Source: Xanthomonas sp. XNM01
GTDB lineage: Bacteria > Pseudomonadota > Gammaproteobacteria > Xanthomonadales > Xanthomonadaceae
Direction: 5' to 3'
Length of the DNA: 64,000 bases
Assembly (NCBI RefSeq): GCF_014851915.1
Contig: NZ_JACVAP010000001.1
Span: forward strand, 1,550,001 to 1,614,000
A program made the translations under genes and the position numbers. The stretch's first letter is position 1, and each line of letters begins with the position of its first letter. Shown here piece after piece: positions 34,630 to 43,500 of the stretch. Under the pieces are notes generated by a model. The model made no database searches, was not told where the DNA came from, and saw only the letters and a list, made by a program, of their open reading frames with translations.

Positions 34630-35501
34630 GGCCAGTCCACGCTGCCGCGGATCACCGGTTGCACCGCACCGCCGATCCAGACCTCGTCGACCGCGCGCAC
34701 CAGCAGCTCCACGCGGCCGTCGCGACCGAGCTCGCGCCCCTGGCTGGCCAGGTAGCGGCCATCCCGCCCGGGCAGGCGGCCGGCGTCGGCCAGCCGCGCC
34801 GCGATCAGCGCATTGGCGCTGCCGGTCACCGGATCCTCGGGCACGTTGGCCGCATCGCCCGGGCAGAACGCGCGCACCACCAGCGCGTGGCCGTCGCGGT
34901 CCTCGCGCGCGTACACGGCCACGCCGGTGGCGCCGGTGGCATCGGTCCAGGCGGCGATCGCGGCGAAGTCCGGCTGCAGCGACCGGACCTGCGCGGCCTC
35001 CGTCGCCTCCACCAGCCACCACGACGGACCGTTGTTCCACAGTTCGACCGGGCAGTGCGGATCGGCGATCGCCTGCAGCGCGGCCGGGACATCGCCAGGC
35101 ACCGCGGCGATCCGGCGCGCGGCCGGGCTGCGCAGCGCGATCCGGCGGCCACGGCCATCGTCCTGCACGCGCACCGGCAGCAGCCCGGCCGCGCACTGCT
35201 GGACCAGGCCACCGTCGCGCGGCTGCAGTCCGAGGCACTCGACCGCGGCCCAGGCCGCACCGACGCTGGGATGCCCGGCGAACGGCAGTTCGCTGCCGGG
35301 CGTGAAGATCCGCACGTGGTAGTCCGCCCCCGCTGCGTCCGGCGGCAGGAAGAACACCGTCTCCGACAGGTTCAGCCAGGCGGCGAGCGCCTGCATCGAC
35401 GCCGTGTCCAGTCCATCGCTGTCGAGCACGACCCCGAGCGGATTGCCGCTGCCGCGGGTGTCGGCGAAGACATCGAGCTGCAGATAGCGACGGATGCTCA
35501 T
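34626..35501 (-). CDS. PhzF-family isomerase/epimerase-like protein
   Basis: 291-residue protein with the two-lobed diaminopimelate epimerase-like fold of the PhzF family. The catalytic glutamate is E47 in NLSETVF, followed by the family segments FTPGSELPFAGHPSVGAA and later GxPVTGSANA. True PhzF converts trans-2,3-dihydro-3-hydroxyanthranilate in phenazine synthesis. No other phenazine gene is present, so this is a generic family member with unknown substrate. Two inverted repeats lie 45-80 bases upstream of its start. Confidence 0.92.
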   Translation of the reverse strand: MSIRRYLQLDVFADTRGSGNPLGVVLDSDGLDTASMQALAAWLNLSETVFFLPPDAAGADYHVRIFTPGSELPFAGHPSVGAAWAAVECLGLQPRDGGLVQQCAAGLLPVRVQDDGRGRRIALRSPAARRIAAVPGDVPAALQAIADPHCPVELWNNGPSWWLVEATEAAQVRSLQPDFAAIAAWTDATGATGVAVYAREDRDGHALVVRAFCPGDAANVPEDPVTGSANALIAARLADAGRLPGRDGRYLASQGRELGRDGRVELLVRAVDEVWIGGAVQPVIRGSVDWP

Positions 35502-35548
35502 GTGGGGGCCTTGGATGGACTGCGCTGCATCCTACCGACCGCGGGCGG

Positions 35549-35583
35549 TCACCGGCGGTGATCGTGTTGCGTGACGCGTCACG
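35549..35583. promoter_or_regulatory. Two inverted repeats upstream of the PhzF-like gene
   Basis: TCACC (35549-35553) pairs with GGTGA (35557-35561). CGTGACGCGTCACG (35570-35583) is a perfect 14-bp palindrome. Both lie in the gap between the DUF1028 gene and the phzF-like start, and share the TGAC/GTCA theme, so they may be regulator sites. A coincidental GC-rich palindrome cannot be excluded. Confidence 0.35.
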
Positions 35584-35741
35584 GCGACGCTCCGACGACG
35601 GACAGGCGCCCCGCAGGCCCTGTCCGGCACCGGTTCGCCCGCTTGTGCAGCACCGGCCAGGCAGAAACGAATGCCGGAAATCACCGGGACATCAAATCAC
35701 CGGGGCATCCGGCCCGATCCACACACCCGGTCCGCGCCGGA

Positions 35742-36752
35742 TCAGCGGATGCCGGGCGGTGTGCCCGCCGGCGGTGGCTCGATCGGCGGTTCCTTCCGCT
35801 GCCGCCAGGACGCGACCAGCGGATCGTCGCGCAGCGGGGCGAACAGCGGCGCGCCCAGTTCGATCCCGGCCAGCGTCGGATTGAGGCCATGCAGCACGCC
35901 CAGGCAGTCGCGTGCGAGCGCGGTATCGCCTTCGCGCATCGCCAGCCGCGCCGCGCGCGCCCAGGTGCGGTCCCAGCCGTCGGCCAGCGCCAGCGCCTCG
36001 CTCACCGCGCGCCGACCGGCATCGGCGTGGCCGGCGGCATAGAGCCGCTCGGCCCGTGCAACCGCGCTGCGCGACAGCCGCATCCGGTACAGCCGGCCCA
36101 GGCGCGCGACCGCGTCGACGTCGGCATCCACGCGCAGGTCGACGTCGTTCCAGCCGCCGGCCCGCGTGCGCACCAGCAGCGCCGCCGACAGCTGGCCGCC
36201 GCGCTGACCACCGGCCAGTTGGCCGGCGTCCAGTGCGGCGAGCAGGCGCCCGGCCAGCGGGCCCTCCGTGGCCGCGAACGCCACGTGCATCGCCTCCAGC
36301 ACCTCCGGCCCGACCAGGCCGTTGCCCTGCACGCTGGTGCCACCATCGCCCGACGCGCCCGCCCAGTGCGATCGCGCCGCGGTCGCGCCGGTGTACTGGG
36401 CATTGCGCCCGCGCGCATCGACCAGCCCGACCTGGCGCTCGGCGATGCCGCCGTCCTCGTCGCCGGCGTCTTCGTCCAGCAGCGTGCGCAGCGCCTGCGC
36501 GGGACTGCGACCGGACGCCAACAGGTCCAGGCCGCGCGGCCCGTGCGCGAGCCTGGTCTCGAACTGGCTGGCCAGGGCGCCGACGCCAGCCCGGGCCCAC
36601 GGCACCGAGGCGCCGACCGCCAGATTGTGGGTGGCGACCGCAACCCCGCAATCGCCGCCGGCGTCGCAAGCGGCGATCGAGAACGTGGCGTGCGCGGGCA
36701 CGCAGACCGCGGCGAGCAGCCAGGCGGCACAGCAACGGATGGACATGGACAT
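35742..36752 (-). CDS. Secreted DUF1028-family protein
   Basis: 336-residue exported protein. The signal peptide ends VPAHA, and the DUF1028 domain opens with the typical TFSIAACDAGGDCGVAVATHN pattern split around residues 22-42. The family has an Ntn-hydrolase-like fold and often sits with peptidases; its reaction is unclear. A C-terminal helical extension (GHADAGRRAVSEALALADGW and onward) is TPR-like, as in longer family members. Start chosen at 36752; an in-frame ATG at 36746 and GTG at 36761 are alternatives. Confidence 0.88.
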   Translation of the reverse strand: MSMSIRCCAAWLLAAVCVPAHATFSIAACDAGGDCGVAVATHNLAVGASVPWARAGVGALASQFETRLAHGPRGLDLLASGRSPAQALRTLLDEDAGDEDGGIAERQVGLVDARGRNAQYTGATAARSHWAGASGDGGTSVQGNGLVGPEVLEAMHVAFAATEGPLAGRLLAALDAGQLAGGQRGGQLSAALLVRTRAGGWNDVDLRVDADVDAVARLGRLYRMRLSRSAVARAERLYAAGHADAGRRAVSEALALADGWDRTWARAARLAMREGDTALARDCLGVLHGLNPTLAGIELGAPLFAPLRDDPLVASWRQRKEPPIEPPPAGTPPGIR

Positions 36753-36868
36753 GGCATGCACCTGCGGCGCGGACGGAAATCCGTTGGATGCACCTGGCGG
36801 CACCAGGGTTGGAGGCACGTCCGAGCGCAGGCGCCTGCATTGCGGGCCGCGCGGGCCGCCGAGCCCCG

Positions 36869-37340
36869 ATGGCCGCGCCCACCACCCCCTATCCGGCCGA
36901 TGCCGATGCCTGCCGCGCGGTGACCCGCGACATCCTGGTCCGCGCGGCCGGCGCGCGCAGGTGTCGCTGCCCCAGATCGTCAACCAGTGGCTGCGCACTT
37001 CGCCCGCGCGCGTCATACGCGCACTGCGGATCCAAGGCCGCTACGACGCCGCCGACGACGCGATGGGCGGGGGCCGGGCGGACGATCGGGCCGGGCGATC
37101 TCGTCGTCACCCGGGACATCCCGCTGGCCGCACGCGCGCTCGCATGCGGCGCAGAGGCGATCGATCAACGCGACGTGTGCTTCAGCGCAGGCACCATCGC
37201 CGGGCGCCCGTCGATGCGGAACTGCATGAAGGAGCTGCGCGGCGCGAGGATGCAGACCGGCGGCCCGCCGGCACTGCATGCGCGCGACCGGCAGGCCTTC
37301 GCTGCGCGGCTCGGTGCCTTGCCAGCACGCCGCCGCCAGC
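36869..37340 (+). pseudogene. yaiI: Frameshifted UPF0178 (YaiI/YqxD) family gene
   Basis: Homology to the 150-residue UPF0178 family runs through two frames. The first part (ADADACRAVTRDILVRAAG) and the last part (GPGDLVVTRDIPLAARAL, then the QTGGPPALHARDRQAFA segment) are in the frame of the ATG at 36869. The middle (VSLPQIVNQWLR to GRYDAADDAM, from 36961) is in another frame. A two-base CG excess in GCGCGCGCAG near 36951-36960 explains the first shift, and a second indel lies between about 37062 and 37095 in a G-rich run. The usual VDADACP reads ADADACR, and no stop follows at the normal length. Decay or assembly error are both possible. Confidence 0.8.
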
Positions 37341-37390
37341 CTGCGACGGCCGCTCCCGCGACATGCGCCCCATGTCCGTGCGTGCGCCGC

Positions 37391-37939
37391 TCAGTACGCC
37401 AGCCGGTATTCGCAGCCGACCAGGGTGCTGCCCGGATGGCTGGTGAGGGTGCTGGCGGTCTGCACGACCTGCACCGACACGCCATCGCCGAGCGCATCGC
37501 GACGCACGTCGCGCACGCGGATATGGCCGGTCATCGGCAATGCGCTCGGCGCCAGCGCCAGCTGCCGTGACAGCGCCTCGAGCTGCTCGCCCTCGAGCAC
37601 CGCCAGCAGCCCCTGGCCGGCCATCACGATGCGGTCGCTGGTCTGGCCGAACAGCGCGAACGGCTGCGGTGCGGCGAGTTCGACGATGAATGGGTTGTCG
37701 CCCTCGATCCGGCGCCAGCCGTCCAGCGCCGTCGGCAGCTCGGCATCGCCATCGAGCGCCATCAGCGCATCGGCAACGCGCATGAACTGCGCGCGCCCGG
37801 CCTCGCAGGACAGCACCTGCACCAGGTCGGCCTGCAGCCCGGCGGCATCGGCGTACACCGCGTCGCTGGCCTGCACGATGGGAGCGGTCGCGGCCGCGAC
37901 GGCGAATGCAAACGGGAACACGACGCAGCGCATCGACAT
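37391..37939 (-). CDS. Secreted protein of unknown function
   Basis: 182-residue protein with a signal peptide (hydrophobic run to VQASDA). The mature chain has two cysteines (LSCEAG and VGCEYR) likely to form a disulfide and alternating helices and strands, with a GHIRVRDVRRDALG segment. No family recognised; similar small periplasmic proteins occur in related genomes. Start at 37939 (MSMR) preferred over the longer frame because the signal peptide begins there. Its stop lies at 37391, about 50 bases past the end of the frameshifted yaiI homology. Confidence 0.72.
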   Translation of the reverse strand: MSMRCVVFPFAFAVAAATAPIVQASDAVYADAAGLQADLVQVLSCEAGRAQFMRVADALMALDGDAELPTALDGWRRIEGDNPFIVELAAPQPFALFGQTSDRIVMAGQGLLAVLEGEQLEALSRQLALAPSALPMTGHIRVRDVRRDALGDGVSVQVVQTASTLTSHPGSTLVGCEYRLAY

Positions 37940-38049
37940 GGGAAGGCACCACCGCGACAGATGAACGGGCAGCCATTCTATGCACCGCACGCCCCACGGC
38001 GCCCGGCTCCGCTCTTCAAAGCCGTGGACGCAGCTCCCATACTTCCGCG

Positions 38050-39969
38050 ATGGCTGTCCCCTACTACCTGCCGCTGACGCGCAAGACGCTGTCCGATTTC
38101 CTCAACGCCGGCACGATCCCCGCGCTGCCGGTGGAACGCGCCGCGCTGTTCGCCGCGCTGCTGCGGCTGGAAGGCAAGGCAGGCAGCGCCGGGCTGGGCA
38201 TGCTGCTGTCGCAGGCGATGGCGCTGTTCGCTGCCGATCCGGACGCCGGTGCCGCCACCCTGCGCGACGCGCGCGCGGCGCTCGCCGGGGGCGACACCGC
38301 GGACCTGGTCGCGCGCCTGGCCGACCATGGCCTGCTGCTGGCCTCGGCCGAGCAGATGGCCGGCGACGCCTGGTCCGATGGCGACGGCCGCTACAGCGAT
38401 CACTTCCAGACCGCGTGCCGCGCGATCCTGTCCGACTACACGGTCGAGTTTCCCGCCGACGGTGCATCGCCCGATGCCGGTCCGGACGGCGACCTGGCCG
38501 TCCGCGTGCGTACCGCGCTGCGCGGCACCCGCGACCAGGAGGTCGCCGCGCGCGTGATCGCCGCAGGCGCGGGCGAACACATCGCCATCGACGCCTATGC
38601 CGGCACCGGCAAGACCTTCCTGGTGCATGCGCTGGACCAGGCATTGAACGGTGGCTTCACCTACATCGCGCCGACCCGCGCCCACCTGCACGGATTCCGC
38701 CGCCATGCCGGTGCCGCCGCGGACAGCGGCCTGCGCACGCTCACCGTGTGGGAACTCGGCCACGCGCTGGCGCGCGACCACGCCAAGGCCAGCGGACTCG
38801 CGCAGGCACCACGCGTGGTGCCGTCCGGCTATCCGCCCGAGCGCCAGGCCGAGGTCGCCGGCATCGCCGCCGCCGGGCGGCTGTCGCCGGCAGCGGTGCT
38901 GCGGCTGGCACGGAAGGGACTCGATGCCTGGTGCCAGACCGCCGATCCGGCCCTGGAGGCATCGCATTTCCGTCGCGTGCGGCTGCCCGACGAGGTGCCG
39001 GCCGCCCTGCTGGTCGCCGCCGGCCTGCGCCTGTGGCGGGCGATGTTCCAGCCACAGCCGCTGCCGGGCCACGTGTTCGACGTCAGCCTGGACCACCTGG
39101 CCAAGTGGCTGGTGCTGGCCGATGCGCGGATCGCGCTGCGATACGGCACCCTGCTGGTGGACGAAGCGCACGACCTGTCGCACGCATGGCGGCGCCTGTT
39201 CGACACCTATCCCGGCGGCCACGTGCTGATGGGCGATCCCCACCAGCGCCTGCGCGGCCGCATGCCGCGCAGCGCGCAGGCCAAGCAGCTGACGATGGGC
39301 ACCTCGCTGCGCACCGGCGTCGGCGCGGAGCGGCTGATCGAACACACCCTGCAGCTGGCGCCGGAGCGCGGCATCCAAGTGTCGTTCCTCGCCAGCGGCG
39401 ACCACATCACCCGACGCAGGCACTACGCCGCGGCAGCCGATCTGCCCGGCACGGGGCTGCGCCTGTACGGCAACGAGTGGGCGCTGCTGGAAGCCGGCCT
39501 GCGGCTGAAGGATGCCGGCGCGCGCTACGCCTTCCTGCCGGCCAGCCGGATCTGGCTGGAGCGCAGCGTGCGCCGCGGCCTGGCCCTGCACCGCGGCGAC
39601 CGGCTCGGCCCGGGCGAACGGGTCAGCGGCTGCAGCGACTGGGCGCAGCTGGGCGCGCGGCTCGAACGCCAGGGCCTGCAGCGGATCATCCGGCTGTTCG
39701 AACGCGGCTTCGAGGAGCGCGACCTGCTGGCGCTGTTTGCCGCGGCCGTCGACGAGACCGGCGCGGACCTGCTGCTGGGCCTGCTCGACCACGCCAAGAA
39801 CCTGGAATCGGCCGTGGTGGCGATGGCGCCGTGCTGCTTCGAGGATGCCGCCGAGCTGCGCGGATTCCAGCCGGTGCATGCGGCCTATCTGGCGATGACC
39901 CGGGCGCGGCACGAGCTGTGGGTGCCGGGCGATGTCGGCGAACGGCTCGGCGCGATCGCCGGCAGCTGA
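38050..39969 (+). CDS. UvrD-like superfamily 1 helicase with unknown N-terminal domain
   Basis: 639-residue cytosolic ATPase. Residues 1-170 are an alpha-helical region I do not recognise. The SF1 core follows, with Walker A AYAGTGKT (near residues 183-190), Walker B D371-E-A-H374 in LLVDEAHDLS, a GDPHQ motif III, and motif VI AYLAMTRARHELW near the C-terminus. It is shorter than UvrD, Rep or PcrA and lacks their large 2B insertion in recognisable form. A DNA repair or defence role is possible; nothing in the surroundings decides. The ATG at 38050 is the family-like start. Confidence 0.85.
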   Translation: MAVPYYLPLTRKTLSDFLNAGTIPALPVERAALFAALLRLEGKAGSAGLGMLLSQAMALFAADPDAGAATLRDARAALAGGDTADLVARLADHGLLLASAEQMAGDAWSDGDGRYSDHFQTACRAILSDYTVEFPADGASPDAGPDGDLAVRVRTALRGTRDQEVAARVIAAGAGEHIAIDAYAGTGKTFLVHALDQALNGGFTYIAPTRAHLHGFRRHAGAAADSGLRTLTVWELGHALARDHAKASGLAQAPRVVPSGYPPERQAEVAGIAAAGRLSPAAVLRLARKGLDAWCQTADPALEASHFRRVRLPDEVPAALLVAAGLRLWRAMFQPQPLPGHVFDVSLDHLAKWLVLADARIALRYGTLLVDEAHDLSHAWRRLFDTYPGGHVLMGDPHQRLRGRMPRSAQAKQLTMGTSLRTGVGAERLIEHTLQLAPERGIQVSFLASGDHITRRRHYAAAADLPGTGLRLYGNEWALLEAGLRLKDAGARYAFLPASRIWLERSVRRGLALHRGDRLGPGERVSGCSDWAQLGARLERQGLQRIIRLFERGFEERDLLALFAAAVDETGADLLLGLLDHAKNLESAVVAMAPCCFEDAAELRGFQPVHAAYLAMTRARHELWVPGDVGERLGAIAGS

Positions 39970-39975
39970 GCCGGC

Positions 39976-41349
39976 TCAGCCCGGGTCGCCGCCGTCGCGC
40001 CCGGGCATCGCCGCGAGCTGGCGCTCGAACGTGTCGACCGGCACCGGCCGGCCGAACAGATAGCCCTGGAACAGGCCGCAGCCCTGCGCCTGCAGGAACC
40101 GGTGCTGGGCCGGGTCCTCGATGCCCTCCGCGATCACGTCCACGCCCAGGTCGCGGCCGAGCTGCAGCAGGGTGCGCGCGATGCTGGCCGCCTGCGCGTC
40201 GTGGGGAATCTCGGCGACGAAGGTCCGGTCGATCTTCAGTTCGGCCAGCGGCATGCGCCGCAGATAGGACAACGAGGAGTAGCCGGTGCCGAAGTCGTCC
40301 AGCGACAGGCGCACGCCCGCGTCGGCCAGCGCCCGCATCTTGGCCACCGCATCGGCCATGTCCCCCAGCAGCACGCTCTCGGTCAGTTCCAGGGTCAGCT
40401 GCGACGCCGGCACCCCGCTGCGACGCAGCGCCTCCAGGACCTGGCCGACGAACTCCGGCTGCTGCAGCTGCAGGCCGCTGACGTTGACCGACAGCCGCAG
40501 GTGGGCCAGCTCCGGTCGCTGCTGCCAGGCCTGCAGGCGTTCGCAGGCGCTGGCCAGCACCCATTGCCCGAGCGGCAGGATGAAGCCGGTTTCCTCGGCC
40601 GCCTGGATGAAGCCATCCGGCGCGACCAGGCCACGCCCGGGGTCGCGCCAGCGCAGCAGCGCTTCGGCGCCGACCACCATGCCGGTCGCATCGATCTGCG
40701 GCTGGTAGAACAGTTCGAAACGCCGCTCGGCCAGCGCGTCGCGCAGCGCCCGGTGCAGGGCCCGGTTGGCCGCACTCTGGCTCTCCTCCAGGTGCAGCAC
40801 CACCAGCAGGCTGGCGACCACGCTGACCAGGTTCACCCAGATGCCCACCCGGCGCACGCCGTCCTTGATCGCGAAGTCGCCCGGCACCCCCTCGGGCATC
40901 GCCGCGAACACCACGAACGCAGCCAGGAACAGGCCGATGCAGCCAAAGCGCAGCCAGGCCGGCTCGGCGCGGAACACGTGGTGCGCGCAGGCCGCCAGCA
41001 CCAGCAGGAACAGGTGGGTGGAACGCGGAATCGCCGCGGTCTGCACGTCCAGCAGCGCCGAGAACAGGCAGACGTAGACGAACAGCCCGATGAAGGCCAT
41101 CCACGACGCGGCGCGCCCATGTCCGTGCCGTGCGGTCACGATCACCGCCACGCCCAGCAGCGCCAGCAGCAGTTCGGCCAGCGCCACCACCACCGCACCG
41201 CGCCAGGCGAAAAACGCCCCCCAGGCCAGCCCCAGGACCAGCATGATCGTTCCGGTGGCCAGCAGCAGAAGGCACGCACGCCGGCTGCGCCGCGATGCGT
41301 CGGCATCGTTTGGCCGGCTGGCCCGCACCGTTCTGCCGGTCCCGCTCAT
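39976..41349 (-). CDS. Membrane-bound EAL-domain c-di-GMP phosphodiesterase
   Basis: 457-residue inner-membrane enzyme. Six hydrophobic helices in the first 190 residues form an uncharacterised sensor (MASE-like), followed by a complete EAL domain. Signature EALLRW, then NVSGLQL, ELTES, DDFGTGYSSL, LKIDR and AEGIE are all present, so hydrolysis of c-di-GMP to pGpG is expected. No GGDEF domain. It ends six bases from the convergent helicase gene. Together with the diguanylate cyclase at 2303 it shows c-di-GMP signalling in this organism. Start at 41349 has GGGGACGG upstream. Confidence 0.94.
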   Translation of the reverse strand: MSGTGRTVRASRPNDADASRRSRRACLLLLATGTIMLVLGLAWGAFFAWRGAVVVALAELLLALLGVAVIVTARHGHGRAASWMAFIGLFVYVCLFSALLDVQTAAIPRSTHLFLLVLAACAHHVFRAEPAWLRFGCIGLFLAAFVVFAAMPEGVPGDFAIKDGVRRVGIWVNLVSVVASLLVVLHLEESQSAANRALHRALRDALAERRFELFYQPQIDATGMVVGAEALLRWRDPGRGLVAPDGFIQAAEETGFILPLGQWVLASACERLQAWQQRPELAHLRLSVNVSGLQLQQPEFVGQVLEALRRSGVPASQLTLELTESVLLGDMADAVAKMRALADAGVRLSLDDFGTGYSSLSYLRRMPLAELKIDRTFVAEIPHDAQAASIARTLLQLGRDLGVDVIAEGIEDPAQHRFLQAQGCGLFQGYLFGRPVPVDTFERQLAAMPGRDGGDPG

Positions 41350-41807
41350 GGTCGTCCGTCCCCTCCGCCCCGACGCGCATGCTACGCCGCCCACCGGGGA
41401 CAGCGCAGCCGCCGCGCGGAGCTCCGCCATCCAAAGCTTCTCACCATGCAGTGAGACGCAAAGATGCCGCGCCTTGTGTTTGTCGCGGGCCGCCCCAAGA
41501 TAGGGGCAGGCCAGCGCATCGAGCGCGCGGCACCCGTCGCGTCCGGCCCCCCGTGCCGGCGCCCCTCATCCCGCACCCTGGCGGACCGCAGGTCGTCACG
41601 ACCGGCTCGCCCTCCAGACGCGCCACGCTCCACGCGCCGCACCGCCCCGTCACGGGCCGGATCGACCGCAGCGCGACATCCCGGGCGGCAGCTTGGTCCG
41701 CCCTGCACTTCCGCCACGTCGGCCGGGGCCGCCGTGGTGCTTCCTGCCACTGGCCCGCTGTCCGCCATGTGGCGTCCCCCCGGCTCCAGAACGAGGAGAA
41801 CGACGCA
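41350..41807. other. Long intergenic region before two small genes
   Basis: 458 bases with open frames on both strands but no recognisable domain or good start signal. It holds the promoter of the EAL gene (leftward) and of the small-protein pair (rightward), neither clear enough to place. No repeat or hairpin with a T-tract seen. Confidence 0.5.
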
Positions 41808-41999
41808 ATGTCCAGCCGCAAGTCCACCCAGCGCAGTTCCGCCGCCAGCAAGGCCGTCGGCGTGTTGACCAGCGATCAGATCAACCGCGACCTCGCCGCG
41901 TTCCGCAAGGCCGGCGGGCGGATCGAAGTGCTCGGCAATACCCGCGTGTTGACACGGGTGGACGAACCCGCGAAGAAAGGCGGCAAGGGCGGCGCCTGA
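41808..41999 (+). CDS. Small basic protein of unknown function
   Basis: 63-residue hydrophilic protein with a serine/lysine-rich start (MSSRKSTQRSS), a central helix and strand (LTSDQINRDLAAFRKAGG, IEVLGNTRV) and a GGKGG tail. A strong GAGGAGA ribosome binding site eight bases before the ATG supports translation. It is followed 48 bases later by another tiny basic protein gene, and the two are probably co-transcribed. No family named with certainty. Confidence 0.75.
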   Translation: MSSRKSTQRSSAASKAVGVLTSDQINRDLAAFRKAGGRIEVLGNTRVLTRVDEPAKKGGKGGA

Positions 42000-42047
42000 T
42001 TCCGACCTGCGCCCTGTCCGGGGCGTGCACATCCTCAAGGAGACCCG

Positions 42048-42185
42048 ATGGCCAAGCCAAACTATTCCTTCGAAAAACGCCAGCGCGAGCTGGCCAAGAA
42101 GAAGAAGAAGGACGAGAAGGACGCCAAGAAGCGCGCCGAGCGCGATGCGGCACGCGGCACTGCCGCTCCGGCCGAACTCGAGTAA
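42048..42185 (+). CDS. Very small lysine-rich protein
   Basis: 45-residue highly charged protein. It starts MAKPNYSFEKRQRELAKKKK and ends in an alanine-rich acidic tail (APAELE). AGGAGA lies six bases before the ATG. Short proteins opening MAKPNYSFEKRQRE are widespread in proteobacteria, to my recollection, but uncharacterised; a nucleic-acid- or ribosome-associated role is only a guess from charge. It is probably in one transcript with the preceding 63-residue gene. Confidence 0.78.
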   Translation: MAKPNYSFEKRQRELAKKKKKDEKDAKKRAERDAARGTAAPAELE

Positions 42186-42373
42186 CGCGCCCCACTGAAG
42201 AAGCGCCATCGACCTGCGGGCCGATGACCGCGCCCTTCCGACGCCGACCCGGCGAGCGACGGCCCCAGGGCCGCCGCGCCGGGTCGACCTGTTGCATGCA
42301 GGCCGCTGGTGCGGTGAATCCGTCCCTCACCCGGCCGCAGCTAGCCTGAGCGCCCTTTCCAGGACGTCAGGCC

Positions 42374-43432
42374 ATGGGCAAACGCACCGGCTCCGCTGCA
42401 CGCGACGACCGCGGCAACCACGATGCAGTCCGGCTGCCCGGTCTGTCGATCGACAACTACAACCTCGCCATCCGCGATCCGGACGGCGACGGGTTTCTGG
42501 GCGACCGCGCCAGCCAGACCGCATTCCGCGAACTGCTCGATACCGCGCGCGCCCACCACCGCACCGGCAAGGATCCGTTCGGCAAGCGCACGCCGGCGCG
42601 CGAGCTGGGCAAGAAGGCGATCGACCTGGTGCTGATCGGCGGCGACCCGGATGCCGCGCATCTGGTGCACCTGGCCGTCGAGGAGTACGCGCGGCGCCTG
42701 TTCCACGTGGTCCAGGTGTTCCTGGCCCAGCCCGAGTGGGAAGGTGTGGAGCGCATCGTGCTCGGCGGCGGCTTCCCGGACAACGAGGCCGGCGGGCTGG
42801 CGATCCGCCGCGCGATCCGCCTGCTCAAGCTCGCCAGGACCGGCGTGGACCTGTACACCCTGCGCCACCACGCCGACGAAGGCGGGCTGCTCGGCTGGGT
42901 GCCGCTGCTGCCCGAACCGGTGCATGCCCACGAGGCGTTCCTGGCGGTCGACGTGGGCGGCACCAACATCCGCTGCGGCATCGTCCAGCACCGCATCGAC
43001 AAGGACGCCGATGGCGCCAAGGCGCGCGTCCTGGAGCGGCTGCAATGGCGCCACGCCGACGATGAGCCCGACCGCGGCGAGGCGATCACGCGCCTGGCGG
43101 CGATGCTCAATGGACTGATCGCGCAGGCGCGCACGCTCGGCATCTCGCTGGCGCCCTTCATCGGCATCGCCTGCCCCGGCCGCATCGAGGCAGACGGCAG
43201 CATCCCGCAGGGCGCGCAGAACCTGCCAGGCGACTGGGAATCGCCGTTCAACCTGCCTGCGGCGCTGGCCGAACGCCTGGATCCGATCGGCCGTCGCCGG
43301 CCGCGCGTGGTCATGCACAACGACGCTGTCGTGCAGGGACTCAGCGAGCGTACCCGCATGCACAAGGCGGGACGCTGGGCGGTGCTGACCATCGGCACCG
43401 GGCTGGGCAACGCCAGCTACAGCAACCGCTGA
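42374..43432 (+). CDS. ROK-family sugar kinase-like protein with permuted motif order
   Basis: 352-residue protein with actin-like ATPase motifs of ROK kinases, but in unusual order. A segment like the ROK C-terminal lobe (EGVERIVLGGGFPDN, then a helical AGGLAIRRAIRLLK) comes first, at about residues 125-155. The phosphate-binding DVGGTNIRCGIV follows near residue 195, then IACPGRIEADGSI, MHNDAVVQG and TIGTGLGNASY, which ends the protein. The ROK zinc motif was not found. I recall longer ROK-annotated proteins of this layout in other proteobacteria, so it appears a conserved variant rather than a broken gene. Substrate unknown. Confidence 0.82.
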   Translation: MGKRTGSAARDDRGNHDAVRLPGLSIDNYNLAIRDPDGDGFLGDRASQTAFRELLDTARAHHRTGKDPFGKRTPARELGKKAIDLVLIGGDPDAAHLVHLAVEEYARRLFHVVQVFLAQPEWEGVERIVLGGGFPDNEAGGLAIRRAIRLLKLARTGVDLYTLRHHADEGGLLGWVPLLPEPVHAHEAFLAVDVGGTNIRCGIVQHRIDKDADGAKARVLERLQWRHADDEPDRGEAITRLAAMLNGLIAQARTLGISLAPFIGIACPGRIEADGSIPQGAQNLPGDWESPFNLPAALAERLDPIGRRRPRVVMHNDAVVQGLSERTRMHKAGRWAVLTIGTGLGNASYSNR

Positions 43433-43447
43433 GCAGGCGCCCGCAGC

Positions 43448-43480
43448 GCGCCCGGTCCCGTTCGCAACGGAACCGGGCGC
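43448..43480. terminator. Bidirectional hairpin between ROK and slyD genes
   Basis: Arms 43448-43462 and 43466-43480 (15 bases each, GCGCCCGGT... and ...ACCGGGCGC) pair with one mismatch around a 3-base loop. It lies 16 bases after the ROK stop and 21 bases before the leftward slyD stop. No T-tract, but the stem is long and GC-rich, as is common in high-GC genomes. Confidence 0.6.
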
Positions 43481-43500
43481 AGCAGGATGCAGTCAGGCAG

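Noticed and set aside
32158-35238. 1026-codon minus-strand frame running through LytTR and beyond
   Set aside because: Only the last 258 codons are a real protein (LytTR). The upstream part is antisense or out of frame to the histidine kinase, the small secreted protein and PhzF.
34626-35501. Phenazine biosynthesis cluster
   Set aside because: Only a PhzF-fold protein is present; no phzA-E or phzG genes are nearby.
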